From positions 1-64,000 of the forward strand of contig NZ_KV786254.1 in NCBI RefSeq assembly GCF_001806875.1: a DNA stretch of 64,000 nucleotides. The letters run 5' to 3'. The notes under the pieces are model-generated. The model was not told the DNA's origin, did not search any database, and worked only from the letters and a program-made list of their open reading frames with translations. The translations under genes and the position numbers were made by a program. Source of the stretch: Corynebacterium sp. HMSC29G08 (lineage in GTDB: Bacteria > Actinomycetota > Actinomycetes > Mycobacteriales > Mycobacteriaceae). Shown here one piece after another: positions 22,996-31,882 of this stretch. How positions within the stretch are numbered: the first letter of the stretch is position 1; each line of letters begins with the position of its first letter.

Positions 22996-23670
22996 ATGGC
23001 TAACTTCGACGCCTCCCGCATGCTCTCCTTTGACCTGGAGACCACCTCCGCTAACCCGCGTGAGGCCAGGATTGTCACGTCTGCGCTCGTGCGTATCGAC
23101 GGCTCCGAGGTCACCTCCAACGAAACCCTCGCCGACCCCGGCATAGAGATCCCCGAGGAGGCCGCGAAGGTCCACGGCATCACCACGGAAAAGGCGCGTG
23201 CGGAGGGCCGCGACCACGATGAGGTGCTGCACGAAACGGTCGAGGCGATCAAAAAAGGCTGGGATGACGGCCTGGTGCTGGTGGTGTTCAACGCCCCCTA
23301 CGATCTGACAGTGCTGCGCCAGCTCACGGGCGATTTCACCGTGACCGGCCCGGTCTATGACCCGCTGGTGATTGACCGCGCCAAGGATCGCTACCGCAAG
23401 GGCAAGCGCAACCTGACGGCTATGTGTGAGCACTACGGCGTGCGCATTGATAACGCGCATGAGGCAACCGCTGATGCAACTGCCGCCGCGCGCGTTGCGT
23501 GGATGCAGGTGCGCAAGCACTTCCCAGAGCTCGCGCAGATGGATACCGGCGAGCTGATGGAGTACCAAGCTGTGGAGTACTACAAGATGCAGGAGGAACG
23601 CCGCAGGTACTTCGAATCCAACGGCCGCGACGCCTCAGACGTGTTGCCCGGTTGGCCGATGTTGGGCTAG
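22996..23670 (+). CDS. DEDDh 3'-5' exonuclease (DnaQ-like)
   Basis: The 224-residue protein has all five DEDDh residues: D13 and E15 in SFDLETT, D103 in FNAPYDLTVL, and H155 with D160 in HEATADA. This is the RNase T/DNA polymerase III epsilon exonuclease fold. It is a stand-alone nuclease rather than a polymerase subunit; annotated relatives are called exonuclease or DNA polymerase III epsilon-like. Whether it degrades DNA or RNA cannot be told. It is convergent with the MetE-like gene, with 6 bases between stops. Confidence 0.88.
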   Translation: MANFDASRMLSFDLETTSANPREARIVTSALVRIDGSEVTSNETLADPGIEIPEEAAKVHGITTEKARAEGRDHDEVLHETVEAIKKGWDDGLVLVVFNAPYDLTVLRQLTGDFTVTGPVYDPLVIDRAKDRYRKGKRNLTAMCEHYGVRIDNAHEATADATAAARVAWMQVRKHFPELAQMDTGELMEYQAVEYYKMQEERRRYFESNGRDASDVLPGWPMLG

Positions 23671-23676
23671 TCCTGT

Positions 23677-24531
23677 TTAGCGCGTTGCCGCAAGCTCCTC
23701 ATACATCTGGCGGGCCGCGTTGTAGTTCTTCGCGGTCCCTACCAGCGTTTCTGCCGGAGACGCATACACGTCAATCTGGGTTTCAGCGGGGTCAATCTGC
23801 AGCTCATCAAACAGGTTGAACAGTTCGCGCGGCTGCATGGTTGGGATGGCGATGCGTGTGCCGCTATCAAGCAGCCGAGCCAACGCGTCCTTCTCTGCAC
23901 GTCGCGGATCAACAGTAATCCACGGCACATCCACCAGCGCCGCTGTGTTGAGCAGGTGCTCGCCGAAGCGCTGGAGGATCTCCTCCGGCTCAGGAATAGC
24001 ACGGATGGTGTCAAAATCGGTGGTGCCCTTGAGGCTTCCGGCCATTACCGCTGGCAGCTGCGGCTCATCGAGTTGCAGCACCGTCGCACCAAAACGCCGC
24101 GCCACATCCGCGCGATGCTCCTGACACGCGTGTAGCAGCGCATCAGTGAGGTCCCGGAACGCCCCTGGGTCCGTAATCATCCGGTGCCCATTGGGCATTT
24201 CTACTAACGACGCCAACGTCAACGGCCCCACCACCTGCACCTTGACCATGTCAACCTTGCCGTGCCAGAGCTCTTCAAGCAGGTCAAGGTCGCGAGCCAT
24301 TTGGTCCGCGAGCCCGCGCTTGCGTGCCGCCACGCGCCACCCGCGTGGACCCGGGGCAACCGGAATCTCCAGCAACGCGGCGGTGCGTCCGATTAGGTCA
24401 GAGCCGACGCCACGGTCAGGCAGCTGTGGGATGTGCGGCAGCGGTGATTCAGATAGCACCACGTCCGCTGCTTGGACAAGGTCAGTGCCGGGCATGGGCC
24501 CAAGTCCGAATGCTGTAGGTGAAAGTGTCAT
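23677..24531 (-). CDS. MetE-like protein lacking zinc ligands
   Basis: The 284 residues look like the C-terminal barrel of cobalamin-independent methionine synthase ([41 protein letters not shown]). However, only one Cys (C136, in HACQEH) is present, and the two Cys and paired His that hold catalytic zinc in MetE are absent. Mycobacteria have a comparable stand-alone gene near ligA, usually annotated as vitamin B12-independent methionine synthase. I think methionine synthase activity is unlikely. Its ATG overlaps the mnmA stop by 4 bases, so it is made together with MnmA; a link to tRNA modification is speculative. Confidence 0.75.
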   Translation of the reverse strand: MTLSPTAFGLGPMPGTDLVQAADVVLSESPLPHIPQLPDRGVGSDLIGRTAALLEIPVAPGPRGWRVAARKRGLADQMARDLDLLEELWHGKVDMVKVQVVGPLTLASLVEMPNGHRMITDPGAFRDLTDALLHACQEHRADVARRFGATVLQLDEPQLPAVMAGSLKGTTDFDTIRAIPEPEEILQRFGEHLLNTAALVDVPWITVDPRRAEKDALARLLDSGTRIAIPTMQPRELFNLFDELQIDPAETQIDVYASPAETLVGTAKNYNAARQMYEELAATR

Positions 24532-25625
24532 GCCGTTGCGCAGATAGTGCCGGAGCCAAGGACAACGTCGCCTAAGCCGTCTGGGTCAGGGAGGTAAAGC
24601 ACTGCAGCCTGGCCGCGGGCCACGCCCTCGAGCGGGGTGTGCAGGTCAAGGGTCATCGAGTCGTCCTCAATGCGCGCGGTGCACGGTACTACCCCACCGT
24701 GCGCCCGGATCTGCACGTGAGCAGTGAGTTCCTCGTCGCTTGTGGAAGCTTCAGCCATAGCCGGGTGCAGGACCTTGAGGCGGTCCGCGGTGACCTGGTG
24801 GACCTTGAGCGCCTCGCGCGGGCCCACGGTCACGGTGCCGGTGGCGGTGTCCACGTCGGTGACGTAGCGCGGCTTGCCGTCGGCGGCCGGTACGCGCAGG
24901 TTCAAGCCCTTGCGCTGGCCGATCGTGTATTGGAAGGCACCGTCGTGTTCCTTGAGCTCATTGCCGTCCGTGTCCTTGATCAGGCCGGGGCGCATTCCAA
25001 TGGAGCGACCCAAGAAGGCCTGCGTGTTGCCGTCCGGAATGAAACAGATGTCGTAGGAATCCGGCTTCGACGCGGTAGAAAACCCATGGCGCGCCGCCTC
25101 TTCGCGGATCTGCGGCTTTTCTGTGTCGCCGACCGGGAAAATGCAACGATCCAGCTCGTCGCGGGTGAGCACGCCGAGCACATAAGACTGATCTTTCAAC
25201 GGGTCCGCGCTGCGCCGCAGGTTGCCGGCATCGTCGATAATTGCGTAGTGCCCTGTGGCGATCGCATCGAAGCCGAGCATTACCGCACGATCCAGCAGAG
25301 CTGCGAACTTGATCTTCTCGTTGCAGCGCAGACACGGGTTGGGGGTTTCGCCGTGTTCGTAAGACCAGACGAAGTTGTCAATGACCTCTTCTTTAAACCG
25401 GTCAGAGAAATCCCACACGTAAAACGGGATGCCCAACTTGTCGCACACGCGACGTGCGTCGGCTGAATCCTCGAGGGAGCAGCACCCGCGAGCGGATTCG
25501 CGCGTTTGCTGCGCATCTTTGCTCAACGCAAGGTGCACGCCGACAACGTCGTGACCAGCCTCAACAAGGCGCGCAGCCGCTACCGAGGAGTCGACTCCCC
25601 CACTCATCGCCGCTAGTACTCGCAT
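24528..25625 (-). CDS. mnmA: tRNA-specific 2-thiouridylase MnmA
   Basis: MnmA 2-thiolates the wobble uridine of tRNAs for Lys, Glu and Gln. The 365-residue protein has the PP-loop SGGVDSS at its start, the catalytic Cys in [13 protein letters not shown], and the second Cys in [11 protein letters not shown]-terminal OB-like and barrel domains follow. I start at [14 protein letters not shown]; upstream in-frame codons are not conserved in character. TACACT (25634-25639) ends 8 bases before the ATG with no Shine-Dalgarno. The sulfur donor could be the cysteine desulfurase gene located 6 kb to the right. Confidence 0.96.
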   Translation of the reverse strand: MRVLAAMSGGVDSSVAAARLVEAGHDVVGVHLALSKDAQQTRESARGCCSLEDSADARRVCDKLGIPFYVWDFSDRFKEEVIDNFVWSYEHGETPNPCLRCNEKIKFAALLDRAVMLGFDAIATGHYAIIDDAGNLRRSADPLKDQSYVLGVLTRDELDRCIFPVGDTEKPQIREEAARHGFSTASKPDSYDICFIPDGNTQAFLGRSIGMRPGLIKDTDGNELKEHDGAFQYTIGQRKGLNLRVPAADGKPRYVTDVDTATGTVTVGPREALKVHQVTADRLKVLHPAMAEASTSDEELTAHVQIRAHGGVVPCTARIEDDSMTLDLHTPLEGVARGQAAVLYLPDPDGLGDVVLGSGTICATA

Positions 25626-25697
25626 GTCAGCGCAGTGTAGTGCGAGATGCATGCGTGCCCCAAACCTGGTTAACAGCATTCTGCTCTAGATCAACAA

Positions 25698-25717
25698 CGT
25701 CATACCTCAGTACGACG
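25698..25717. promoter_or_regulatory. Inverted repeat upstream of the two-component operon
   Basis: CGTCATAC and GTACGACG flank a CTCA centre, giving a 20-bp imperfect palindrome of the form CGTCRTAC-N4-GTAYGACG. It lies 34 bases before the kinase start and is repeated, 15 of 20 bases identical, at 27541-27560 before the ABC operon. The likely ligand is the LuxR-type regulator encoded between the two sites. Confidence 0.6.
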
Positions 25718-25751
25718 CGCCCGCCTGAGCTACCAACTAGCCTTTGCGGGC

Positions 25752-26861
25752 ATGGGCTTCTCGATGCAGCGCCAAACCACCCTTCGCAACGCAGCGTTTG
25801 CTGCGGTGCTGACACTAGTCTGCTTACTCGGTATCGTGTCGTATTCCCAGGTAGTGAGTTACATGCTTCTCATTGGCGCGCTGGTGTTGCCTTTCACCCG
25901 CTGGCGCTGGGGACTTGCTACCGTCGCGGCAATCGCCGTGGTTTTAGCAGCTGCGTCAATCTGTGAAGTACTGCCCATCGGTGTCATCGCGCTCGGACCA
26001 TTCGCCGCCTATGTCACCCGCCGTCACCTGGCCGCACCGTTGCGTGACATCGCAACTGTTGTGCTGCTCATCGGCGACATCATCGCTATTGCTTTTATCG
26101 CGCCTGCACTTCGAGAACTTGAGCCAGCAGACCGCATCCCGTACGTCGCTTGGAGCGTAACCCTGCTCACTGTGGCGTTACTTTTCGGTGAGCTTCGCCG
26201 CCGTGCCGAGGAGACCGCAGAGAAGGATCTGGCCCGACAGCGTGAGCAGTTCGAGCGCGATGCCCAGGAGCAGCGCGCCCACCTCGCGCGAGAGATCCAC
26301 GACATTGTCACCCACTCGCTGACCGTCATCGTCGCGCAGGCCGACGGCGCACGCTTCGGTGACGAAACTCTAGAAGCGAAAGACGCGGCATTGCGCACCA
26401 TTGGCAGTGTTGGTCGAGATTCACTTCGCCAGATGCGGGGCGTTGTCGAGTTGCTGCGCAGTAGCGTGCCACGTCCGGTCGAACCGTTGGCGAAATTAGA
26501 CATTGACGGGCTCGTCGCCACAAGCCGCGCCGGCGGACTTCAGGTGGACTACACCGTCAAGGGCACCCCACCCGAGGATTTAGCACCGGTCACAGCGCTA
26601 ACCGTCCAACGCATCGTCCAGGAATCCCTCACCAACGCGATAAAGCACGGCACCGGCAGTGTCGACGTAACTGTGCGCTGGGGCGACGACGTCGTCGAAA
26701 TCTTGGCAACCAATCCCGTCGGGCCCGGCGCGGTGTCTCACCAGGGTCACGGTGTCGAGGGTATGAAACAGCGTGTGTCGCTTGTCAACGGCACCGTAAC
26801 CACCTCCCTTGGCGCAACCGGTAACTGGACTACTGAAGCAAGGATCCCACTTCACCCATGA
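25752..26861 (+). CDS. Sensor histidine kinase (NarL/DesK-type, HisKA_3)
   Basis: This 369-residue kinase has four to five hydrophobic segments in residues 10-150 with very short loops, so it is an intramembrane-type sensor without an extracellular domain. A coiled-coil linker leads to the HisKA_3 box LAREIHDIVTHSL with the phosphorylated H183, and an HATPase domain follows (VQESLTNAIKHGTG, then HQGHGVEGMKQRV). The stop overlaps the regulator's ATG (ATGA). Kinases of this architecture beside ABC exporters usually sense cell-envelope stress or peptide antibiotics. The start could also be ATG 25764. TAGCCT ends 8 bases before the chosen ATG. Confidence 0.9.
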   Translation: MGFSMQRQTTLRNAAFAAVLTLVCLLGIVSYSQVVSYMLLIGALVLPFTRWRWGLATVAAIAVVLAAASICEVLPIGVIALGPFAAYVTRRHLAAPLRDIATVVLLIGDIIAIAFIAPALRELEPADRIPYVAWSVTLLTVALLFGELRRRAEETAEKDLARQREQFERDAQEQRAHLAREIHDIVTHSLTVIVAQADGARFGDETLEAKDAALRTIGSVGRDSLRQMRGVVELLRSSVPRPVEPLAKLDIDGLVATSRAGGLQVDYTVKGTPPEDLAPVTALTVQRIVQESLTNAIKHGTGSVDVTVRWGDDVVEILATNPVGPGAVSHQGHGVEGMKQRVSLVNGTVTTSLGATGNWTTEARIPLHP

Positions 26862-27538
26862 TCACTCTCGGACTCGTAGACGACCAGGCGCTTTTCCTCC
26901 ACGGCATCCGCAGCGTCATCGACTCTCAGCAGGATATGCAGGTGCGTTGGCTTGCTGGCAACGGTGAGGAGGCGATTCGGGCATGCGGTAATGAAGCGGT
27001 AGACGTGGTGCTTATGGACGTGCAAATGCCTGTGTTGGACGGCATCGCTGCGACGAGGCAAATCGTAACAACGCATCCGGCGACTAAGGTCATCATCCTG
27101 ACCACGTTTGATGATGAAGCTTATGTACTCGGCGGTCTTGGTGCCGGTGCCAGCGGGTTCCTGCTCAAGGATGCTGAACCAGAGACCTTGCTCGACGCTA
27201 TCCGCACCGTGGCAAACGGTGATGCGGTGATTTCTCCGCGGGCGACGAACCGGATCGTGGCAAAGCTCCATGCTCCGGATGAGGAAACGATTGGCCTGTC
27301 CCCCGCCGACCGGCTGGCGCTAAACGAGCTAACTGAGCGCGAGCGCGAAGTGCTCGTGGCAATCGGCCGTGGGTGGTCCAACGGCGAGTTCGCTCAGCGT
27401 ATGTTCATCTCCATGCCAACGGTGAAGACCCACGTGGGCCGTGTGCTGGCGAAGACGCAGTCGCGAGACCGCGTCCACGCAGCACTTTTCGCCTACCGCA
27501 CCGGGCTAGTGTCGCGCACCGACCTGTTGGACTCCTGA
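26858..27538 (+). CDS. LuxR/NarL-family response regulator
   Basis: The 226-residue regulator has a receiver domain with the acidic pair D8-D9, the phosphoacceptor D54 (VVLMDVQMP), the switch Thr (IILTT) and Lys (FLLKDAEP). Its C-terminal LuxR helix-turn-helix reads LTEREREVLVAIGRGWSNGEFAQRMFISMPTVKTHVGRVL. It is coupled to the kinase gene by a 4-base overlap. The natural targets are its own operon and the ABC genes, because matching inverted repeats lie before both. Confidence 0.93.
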   Translation: MITLGLVDDQALFLHGIRSVIDSQQDMQVRWLAGNGEEAIRACGNEAVDVVLMDVQMPVLDGIAATRQIVTTHPATKVIILTTFDDEAYVLGGLGAGASGFLLKDAEPETLLDAIRTVANGDAVISPRATNRIVAKLHAPDEETIGLSPADRLALNELTEREREVLVAIGRGWSNGEFAQRMFISMPTVKTHVGRVLAKTQSRDRVHAALFAYRTGLVSRTDLLDS

Positions 27539-27540
27539 AG

Positions 27541-27560
27541 CGTCATACTCCGGTATCACG
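27541..27560. promoter_or_regulatory. Inverted repeat and promoter upstream of the ABC operon
   Basis: CGTCATAC-TCCG-GTATCACG is a 20-bp imperfect palindrome matching the site at 25698-25717. It begins 3 bases after the regulator stop codon. A TAAAAT hexamer follows at 27563-27568, so the palindrome covers the -35 region of the ABC promoter. A bound regulator there could activate or repress. Confidence 0.6.
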
Positions 27561-27618
27561 CATAAAATCGTGCCTCGCGCCGACGCGAAACCCCATGCCC
27601 TGCGCGAGTCTTGGGGAC

Positions 27619-28533
27619 ATGGAAACACCGATGATTCAGACCCACGGTCTGACCAAAACCTATGGACACACAGACGTCGTCCACAACCTCGACCTCAAGG
27701 TCGCTCCCGGCGTCGTGCACGGTTTGCTCGGTCCGAACGGCTCCGGCAAATCCACCACGATGAAGATGCTGCTCGGCCTCATCGCCCCCACGCATGGCGA
27801 CATCAGCGTGCTCGGACACCCCATGACGCGAGCGAACCGCGCGCATGTCCTTGCCGGTGTCGGCTCGCTCATCGAAGCCCCCGCCGCTTACCCGCACCTC
27901 ACGGGTGGTGAAAACATGCGTATTGTCGCGCGTCTGCTCGGCGCCGATCCCGAAGCGGTGCGCCGCGCGGTGTCGCTGGTGCGCCTCGAGGGCCAGATGG
28001 ACAAGCTGGTGAAAAACTATTCGCTGGGTATGAAGCAGCGCCTCGGCATCGCGATGGCACTCGCACGCGACCCGCAGTTGCTGATTCTCGACGAGCCCAC
28101 CAACGGCCTTGACCCCGCCGGCATCGAGGAGATCCGCGAACTCATCATCAGCCTCGCCCGCGACCACGGCCGCACGGTGCTGGTGTCGAGCCACCTGTTG
28201 TCTGAAATTGAGAAGATGGCGACCGACCTGACCATCATCAATCACGGCAAGCTCGTGTTTCAGGGATCGCAAGAGGAGCTGTACAGCGCGCAGTTGCCGG
28301 ATGTGTTCATCCAGACGCCTGAGGTTGCAACCGCAGTCTCGGTCCTTCGCGCACTGCAACCGAAACGGGTCGAGGGTGGTGTGGAGCTTTCCGGCCTTGA
28401 CGACGCCCACGTCGCCGATACCATCGCCCTTTTGGTTGCATACGGCGTGCCACTCCACCAGGTCCTGCGAAAACGACGCAGCCTCGAGGACATCTTCATC
28501 GGATTGACCAACGACGAGGTGGCCAGCGCATGA
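27619..28533 (+). CDS. ABC transporter ATP-binding protein
   Basis: The 304-residue ATPase has Walker A GPNGSGKST (residues 38-46), the signature YSLGMKQRLGIAMAL, Walker B LLILDEPTNGLDPAG and the switch His in VLVSSHLLSEIEKMATD. It belongs to the CcmA/bacitracin-lantibiotic exporter type, which pairs with ABC-2 permeases. A C-terminal extension of about 80 residues is typical of that group. ATG 27619 is chosen from the GGGGAC upstream; ATG 27631 is possible. The first permease overlaps its stop codon by 4 bases, forming one operon. Confidence 0.93.
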   Translation: METPMIQTHGLTKTYGHTDVVHNLDLKVAPGVVHGLLGPNGSGKSTTMKMLLGLIAPTHGDISVLGHPMTRANRAHVLAGVGSLIEAPAAYPHLTGGENMRIVARLLGADPEAVRRAVSLVRLEGQMDKLVKNYSLGMKQRLGIAMALARDPQLLILDEPTNGLDPAGIEEIRELIISLARDHGRTVLVSSHLLSEIEKMATDLTIINHGKLVFQGSQEELYSAQLPDVFIQTPEVATAVSVLRALQPKRVEGGVELSGLDDAHVADTIALLVAYGVPLHQVLRKRRSLEDIFIGLTNDEVASA

Positions 28534-29276
28534 TGGTGGAATTTGCCAAACTCAAACGCACCAAAATCGTGTGGCTGAGCATGCTCATGACGGTAGGGAT
28601 CGTCCTATTCGCCAACATGAGTCTCTTCGCAGGCGACAACGCCGCCGCATTCCGGGCCAACCCAGAAACCGCGTGGGCGGGACATCTCATCGGATTCGCC
28701 ATGGCGCTGGCGTTTTTGACCCCGTTGCAGCTTGCACTGGTGGCCAGCCGCATCGTGGATACCGAGCACATCAGCGGCGGGTGGCGGCTCAACGCCATCG
28801 CAGGAACCCGGCCCGGAGCGCTGCTGGTGAAGAAGTACGGCGTCGCGGCAGTGGTGGTTGTCGTCGCAAAGAGCATTGAGTTCGCTGGGGCCATAGCGCT
28901 GCCCGTCGCGATGGGCGCGCCTGCACCGCACGGATCCATGCCGACCACCTGGCTGCGCTTCGGCCTTGGTGTCACGGGCACCACGCTTGCGCTCCTCGCT
29001 GTGATGCTGCTGCTCGCCGCGCTTGTCGAATCCCAGCTTGTCGTGCTCGCCGTCGGTGTCGTCGGCGGGTTCCTCGGCATCGCATCACTGCTATCCCCGC
29101 CGTGGCTGGCTGCAGTCAATCCCTTCGGGTACGTCGCTGTGATCCTCCCGTTCGGCTTCACTGAGGCAGGGGTTACCCCTTCGCAACCCGGATGGTTGCT
29201 GTGGAGCGGCTACCTCGTCCTCGCCGTTGCGGTCTTGGTCGCCGGTACTAAAGCCCTGGATCGAAAGGAGATCTAG
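28530..29276 (+). CDS. ABC-2 type permease (lantibiotic-exporter-like), first
   Basis: This 248-residue membrane protein has six hydrophobic helices. The N-terminal amphipathic segment MMVEFAKLKRTKIVWL precedes the first helix, and the soluble stretch SRIVDTEHISGGWRLNAIAG after the second contains the E-H/R-G-W pattern of bacitracin/lantibiotic immunity permeases (ABC2_membrane_4). It is start-stop overlapped with the ATPase and followed at once by a second permease, so the exporter is probably a heterodimer of the two permeases with two ATPases. Confidence 0.85.
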   Translation: MMVEFAKLKRTKIVWLSMLMTVGIVLFANMSLFAGDNAAAFRANPETAWAGHLIGFAMALAFLTPLQLALVASRIVDTEHISGGWRLNAIAGTRPGALLVKKYGVAAVVVVVAKSIEFAGAIALPVAMGAPAPHGSMPTTWLRFGLGVTGTTLALLAVMLLLAALVESQLVVLAVGVVGGFLGIASLLSPPWLAAVNPFGYVAVILPFGFTEAGVTPSQPGWLLWSGYLVLAVAVLVAGTKALDRKEI

Positions 29277-29279
29277 ACC

Positions 29280-30029
29280 ATGGACCTGATCCTTAACGAC
29301 CTGCTCAAGCTTCGGCGCTCGCACGTCTGGGCGGTCGCGCTTCTCGTCCCCGCGGTTGCTGTCGCCATCGGCGCCGGCAACTACGCCGCGAACACCGGCA
29401 CCCTGACCGCCGGTTGGAGTAGCTACTTCTCCCAGGTCATGCTGTTTTATGGGTTGCTGTTCTGTACCGCTGGCATCGCGATCCTCGCCGCAGCCGCCTG
29501 GCGGGTCGAGCACCGCGGACACAACTGGCTCACCATGCTCACCTCGACGCGTTCGGTGGGCACCCAGATGGCGTCGAAAATCGCCGCGATCGCGGTTACT
29601 GTTACGGCGATGCACGCTGTTCTCATCGGCCTCACGTTGTTCGTCGGTTGGGCTTTGCGGATTCCAGGTGCAGTTCCAAGCGAGCTCCTCGTCACAGCTT
29701 TATTGGCACTGGCACCAGCCGTTGCGGTGGCGTCGTGGCAGTCGCTGCTGTCCATGGTCATCCGTAGTTTTGCTGCACCTATCGGCATTGCGGTGGTGGC
29801 AAGTCTCGTATCGTTTGGCGCACTCGCGGCTGGGGTGCCTGGCGTGCGGTTCATTGTGGCGCCTGCGTTGTTGTCGCACACGCTGTGGTTGGGCAGTTCC
29901 GCCGTCGCCGCCGCTGGAGCGCTCGACACTGGCACCGTTACAGGCGTTCTCGCCGCTTCCTCGGCATTGACCGTGGCTGGCTGGACGGCTGCTGTGACCT
30001 ACCTACGGGGCACCGACGCGCGCATCTAG
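29280..30029 (+). CDS. ABC-2 type permease (lantibiotic-exporter-like), second
   Basis: The 249 residues also form six hydrophobic helices. The N-terminus MDLILNDLLKLRRSHVWAV and the loop AWRVEHRGHNWLTMLTSTRS parallel the first permease, so the two arose by duplication. AAAGGAG lies in the 3' end of the previous gene, whose stop is 3 bases upstream. With the ATPase it makes a complete exporter or immunity complex under likely control of the preceding two-component pair. Confidence 0.85.
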   Translation: MDLILNDLLKLRRSHVWAVALLVPAVAVAIGAGNYAANTGTLTAGWSSYFSQVMLFYGLLFCTAGIAILAAAAWRVEHRGHNWLTMLTSTRSVGTQMASKIAAIAVTVTAMHAVLIGLTLFVGWALRIPGAVPSELLVTALLALAPAVAVASWQSLLSMVIRSFAAPIGIAVVASLVSFGALAAGVPGVRFIVAPALLSHTLWLGSSAVAAAGALDTGTVTGVLAASSALTVAGWTAAVTYLRGTDARI

Positions 30030-30051
30030 GCGCCAGGTACGCTCACCAGCC

Positions 30052-30852
30052 ATGGCCGCCAAAAGTGAGTTTTATGAAATCGACACCGGTGTTGCGGAAG
30101 TCCTCCACGAGCCAGACGGCTCCATGGTGCTGCTTGTCAATGGCGTGCCCAGCTCCCACATCGTCCCCGGCGAGCCGACCCGGCTGGATTTCGAGTACAT
30201 GCGTTGGATCGCGGATTTCCTGGATACCCACTACCCAGACGAGGCGAAGCCGAAGTCGCGCCTGACGCACCTGGGCGGCGGTGCGTGCACGCTGGCGCGT
30301 TACTTCGCAAGCAGGTGGAAGGGCTCGCGCAACACGGTCGTGGAGATCGACTCCGAACTGGCGGTGCTTGCCCGCGAGCTATTCTACATCCCCCGAGCCC
30401 CGGCTGTGAAGATTCGTGTCGGCGACGCCCGCGAGGTCACCGACACATTCAAGCCCGCCACCCGCGACGTGATTATCCGAGACGTGTTTTCCTCAGCCAC
30501 CACGCCGCGGAATCTGACGACGGTGGAGTTTTATGAAAACGCAAGGGCGTCCATAAGCAACAGCGGCTTCTATGTTGCCAACTGTGGCTCGTATGCAGAT
30601 CTCAAGGAAGCCAAGGAGGAACTGGCGGGTATGTGCGAGGTATTCCCGCACGTGGCGGCGATTGCGGATCCGCCGATGCTGAAAGGCAGGCGCTACGGCA
30701 ACATTGTGCTCATTGGCGCAAACCAGCCGATTGAGGCCAGCCCGCAGCTTAACCGCAACCTGCTCATGGGTGCGGTGCCTGCACAGTTCAAGGATGACAC
30801 GTGGTGCCGCGCCTTGGCCACGACACCCCGTTATGACGTGCCTGCCGAGTAG
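30052..30852 (+). CDS. Spermidine synthase-like methyltransferase-fold protein
   Basis: The 266-residue protein has the Rossmann core of spermidine synthases: LTHLGGGACTLARYFA (nucleotide loop), VVEIDSELAVLARE (acidic end of strand 2) and DVIIRDVFSSATTPRNLTTVEFY. The last block lacks the D-x-x-D pattern expected around the catalytic Asp of true spermidine synthases, and the polyamine-binding acidic residues are not obvious. It may therefore methylate or bind another small molecule. TACGCT (30038-30043) ends 8 bases before the ATG. It is convergent with the lysozyme gene: the two stop codons abut with no spacer. Confidence 0.8.
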   Translation: MAAKSEFYEIDTGVAEVLHEPDGSMVLLVNGVPSSHIVPGEPTRLDFEYMRWIADFLDTHYPDEAKPKSRLTHLGGGACTLARYFASRWKGSRNTVVEIDSELAVLARELFYIPRAPAVKIRVGDAREVTDTFKPATRDVIIRDVFSSATTPRNLTTVEFYENARASISNSGFYVANCGSYADLKEAKEELAGMCEVFPHVAAIADPPMLKGRRYGNIVLIGANQPIEASPQLNRNLLMGAVPAQFKDDTWCRALATTPRYDVPAE

Positions 30853-31869
30853 TTACTTCGCGGCGTTATCCAGAAGAATCAACAGGTCACCGATCTGGTA
30901 GCGGCCAGCAACCATGTTCTTCAGATCCTCTACCGGCAGCTCGCCTGTGGTTGCCAGGCGCTGTACCAAGTTGGCGATATTGCGGGCATCGGCATCACTA
31001 AAGCCAGCGAGGTCGACGGCCTTCGTTAGCTCACCTAGGCCGACGGCGCCTGCGGCAAGTGCCAGAATCGCCAGCACCAGCGCAGTGTTGTCCTGCTCCA
31101 GCACCTTGAGCTCACCAGATTCTGCGACCTGGAAACGTTCCAGCACGCCGCCGCCTGCACGCGTGTTGCCAGCTGCAAACTGGTTGAACTGGCCGGTGTT
31201 GCCGTTGTACAGGTTCATGTCCACTGGCGTGGAAATACCCAGCACGCGGCCGGATTCACTGCGCTGCCAAAAACTCAACTTGTCCCAGCCACCCACCGGA
31301 CGCGGCGGACGGTTCTGGTAGGCAGCCAGCCACAGCGGATAGTTGGTAAAGGCGTTGGTGTTGTCCATGTGTTCGTACCAGAAGTATCGGTACGTGTAGA
31401 TCATGGGCGTCTTACCAGTCAAACGCTGCACTTCGCCGAGGAAGAGCTGGGTCCACGCGGTCAGCTGCAATGCGCTCTTGCCTTCTGCCACCTCAAGATC
31501 AAGCACCGGCGGCAGCTGGGTTGCAGGCCCCTGGTTGATTACGGAGGCGAAGTAGCGGGCTTGTGCCAGCGCATCGCCGCTAGGGCGTGCGTAGTGGTAG
31601 GCGCCGACGCGCATACCGGCATCGGCTGCGGCTCGAGCATCCTCGTCGTAGAAGGTGTTCTTCCAGTCAGAGCCCTCGGTGGCCTTCACAAACGCGAACT
31701 GCTGCATGCCCGGGCCGGAAACCTGCTTCCAGTCAATAGCCCGGCCGCCCGGTCGCTGGTGCCCTGCAACGTCAACGCCTGAGATCAGACCAGGGGCAGT
31801 CTGGGCGATTGCAGGCAGTGGTGCAAAAGTCAGGACGGCAGCGGTGAGGGCAGCAACAAGTCGACGCAT
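30853..31869 (-). CDS. Secreted GH25-family lysozyme
   Basis: The 338-residue precursor starts with a signal peptide (MRRLVAALTAAVLTF...AIAQ, cleavage near residue 23). A glycosyl hydrolase 25 domain follows, with the catalytic acids in SGVDVAGHQ and LDLEVAEG, and the end of the barrel reads LSFWQRSESGRVLGISTPVDMNLYNG. It would cleave the MurNAc-GlcNAc bond of peptidoglycan. A C-terminal region contains a hydrophobic helix (ALVLAILALAAGAVGLGEL) and may hold it near the membrane. TAAAGT (31877-31882) ends 7 bases before the chosen ATG; longer in-frame readings run through the tandem repeat and are rejected. Confidence 0.9.
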   Translation of the reverse strand: MRRLVAALTAAVLTFAPLPAIAQTAPGLISGVDVAGHQRPGGRAIDWKQVSGPGMQQFAFVKATEGSDWKNTFYDEDARAAADAGMRVGAYHYARPSGDALAQARYFASVINQGPATQLPPVLDLEVAEGKSALQLTAWTQLFLGEVQRLTGKTPMIYTYRYFWYEHMDNTNAFTNYPLWLAAYQNRPPRPVGGWDKLSFWQRSESGRVLGISTPVDMNLYNGNTGQFNQFAAGNTRAGGGVLERFQVAESGELKVLEQDNTALVLAILALAAGAVGLGELTKAVDLAGFSDADARNIANLVQRLATTGELPVEDLKNMVAGRYQIGDLLILLDNAAK

Positions 31870-31882
31870 GCGGGAGACTTTA

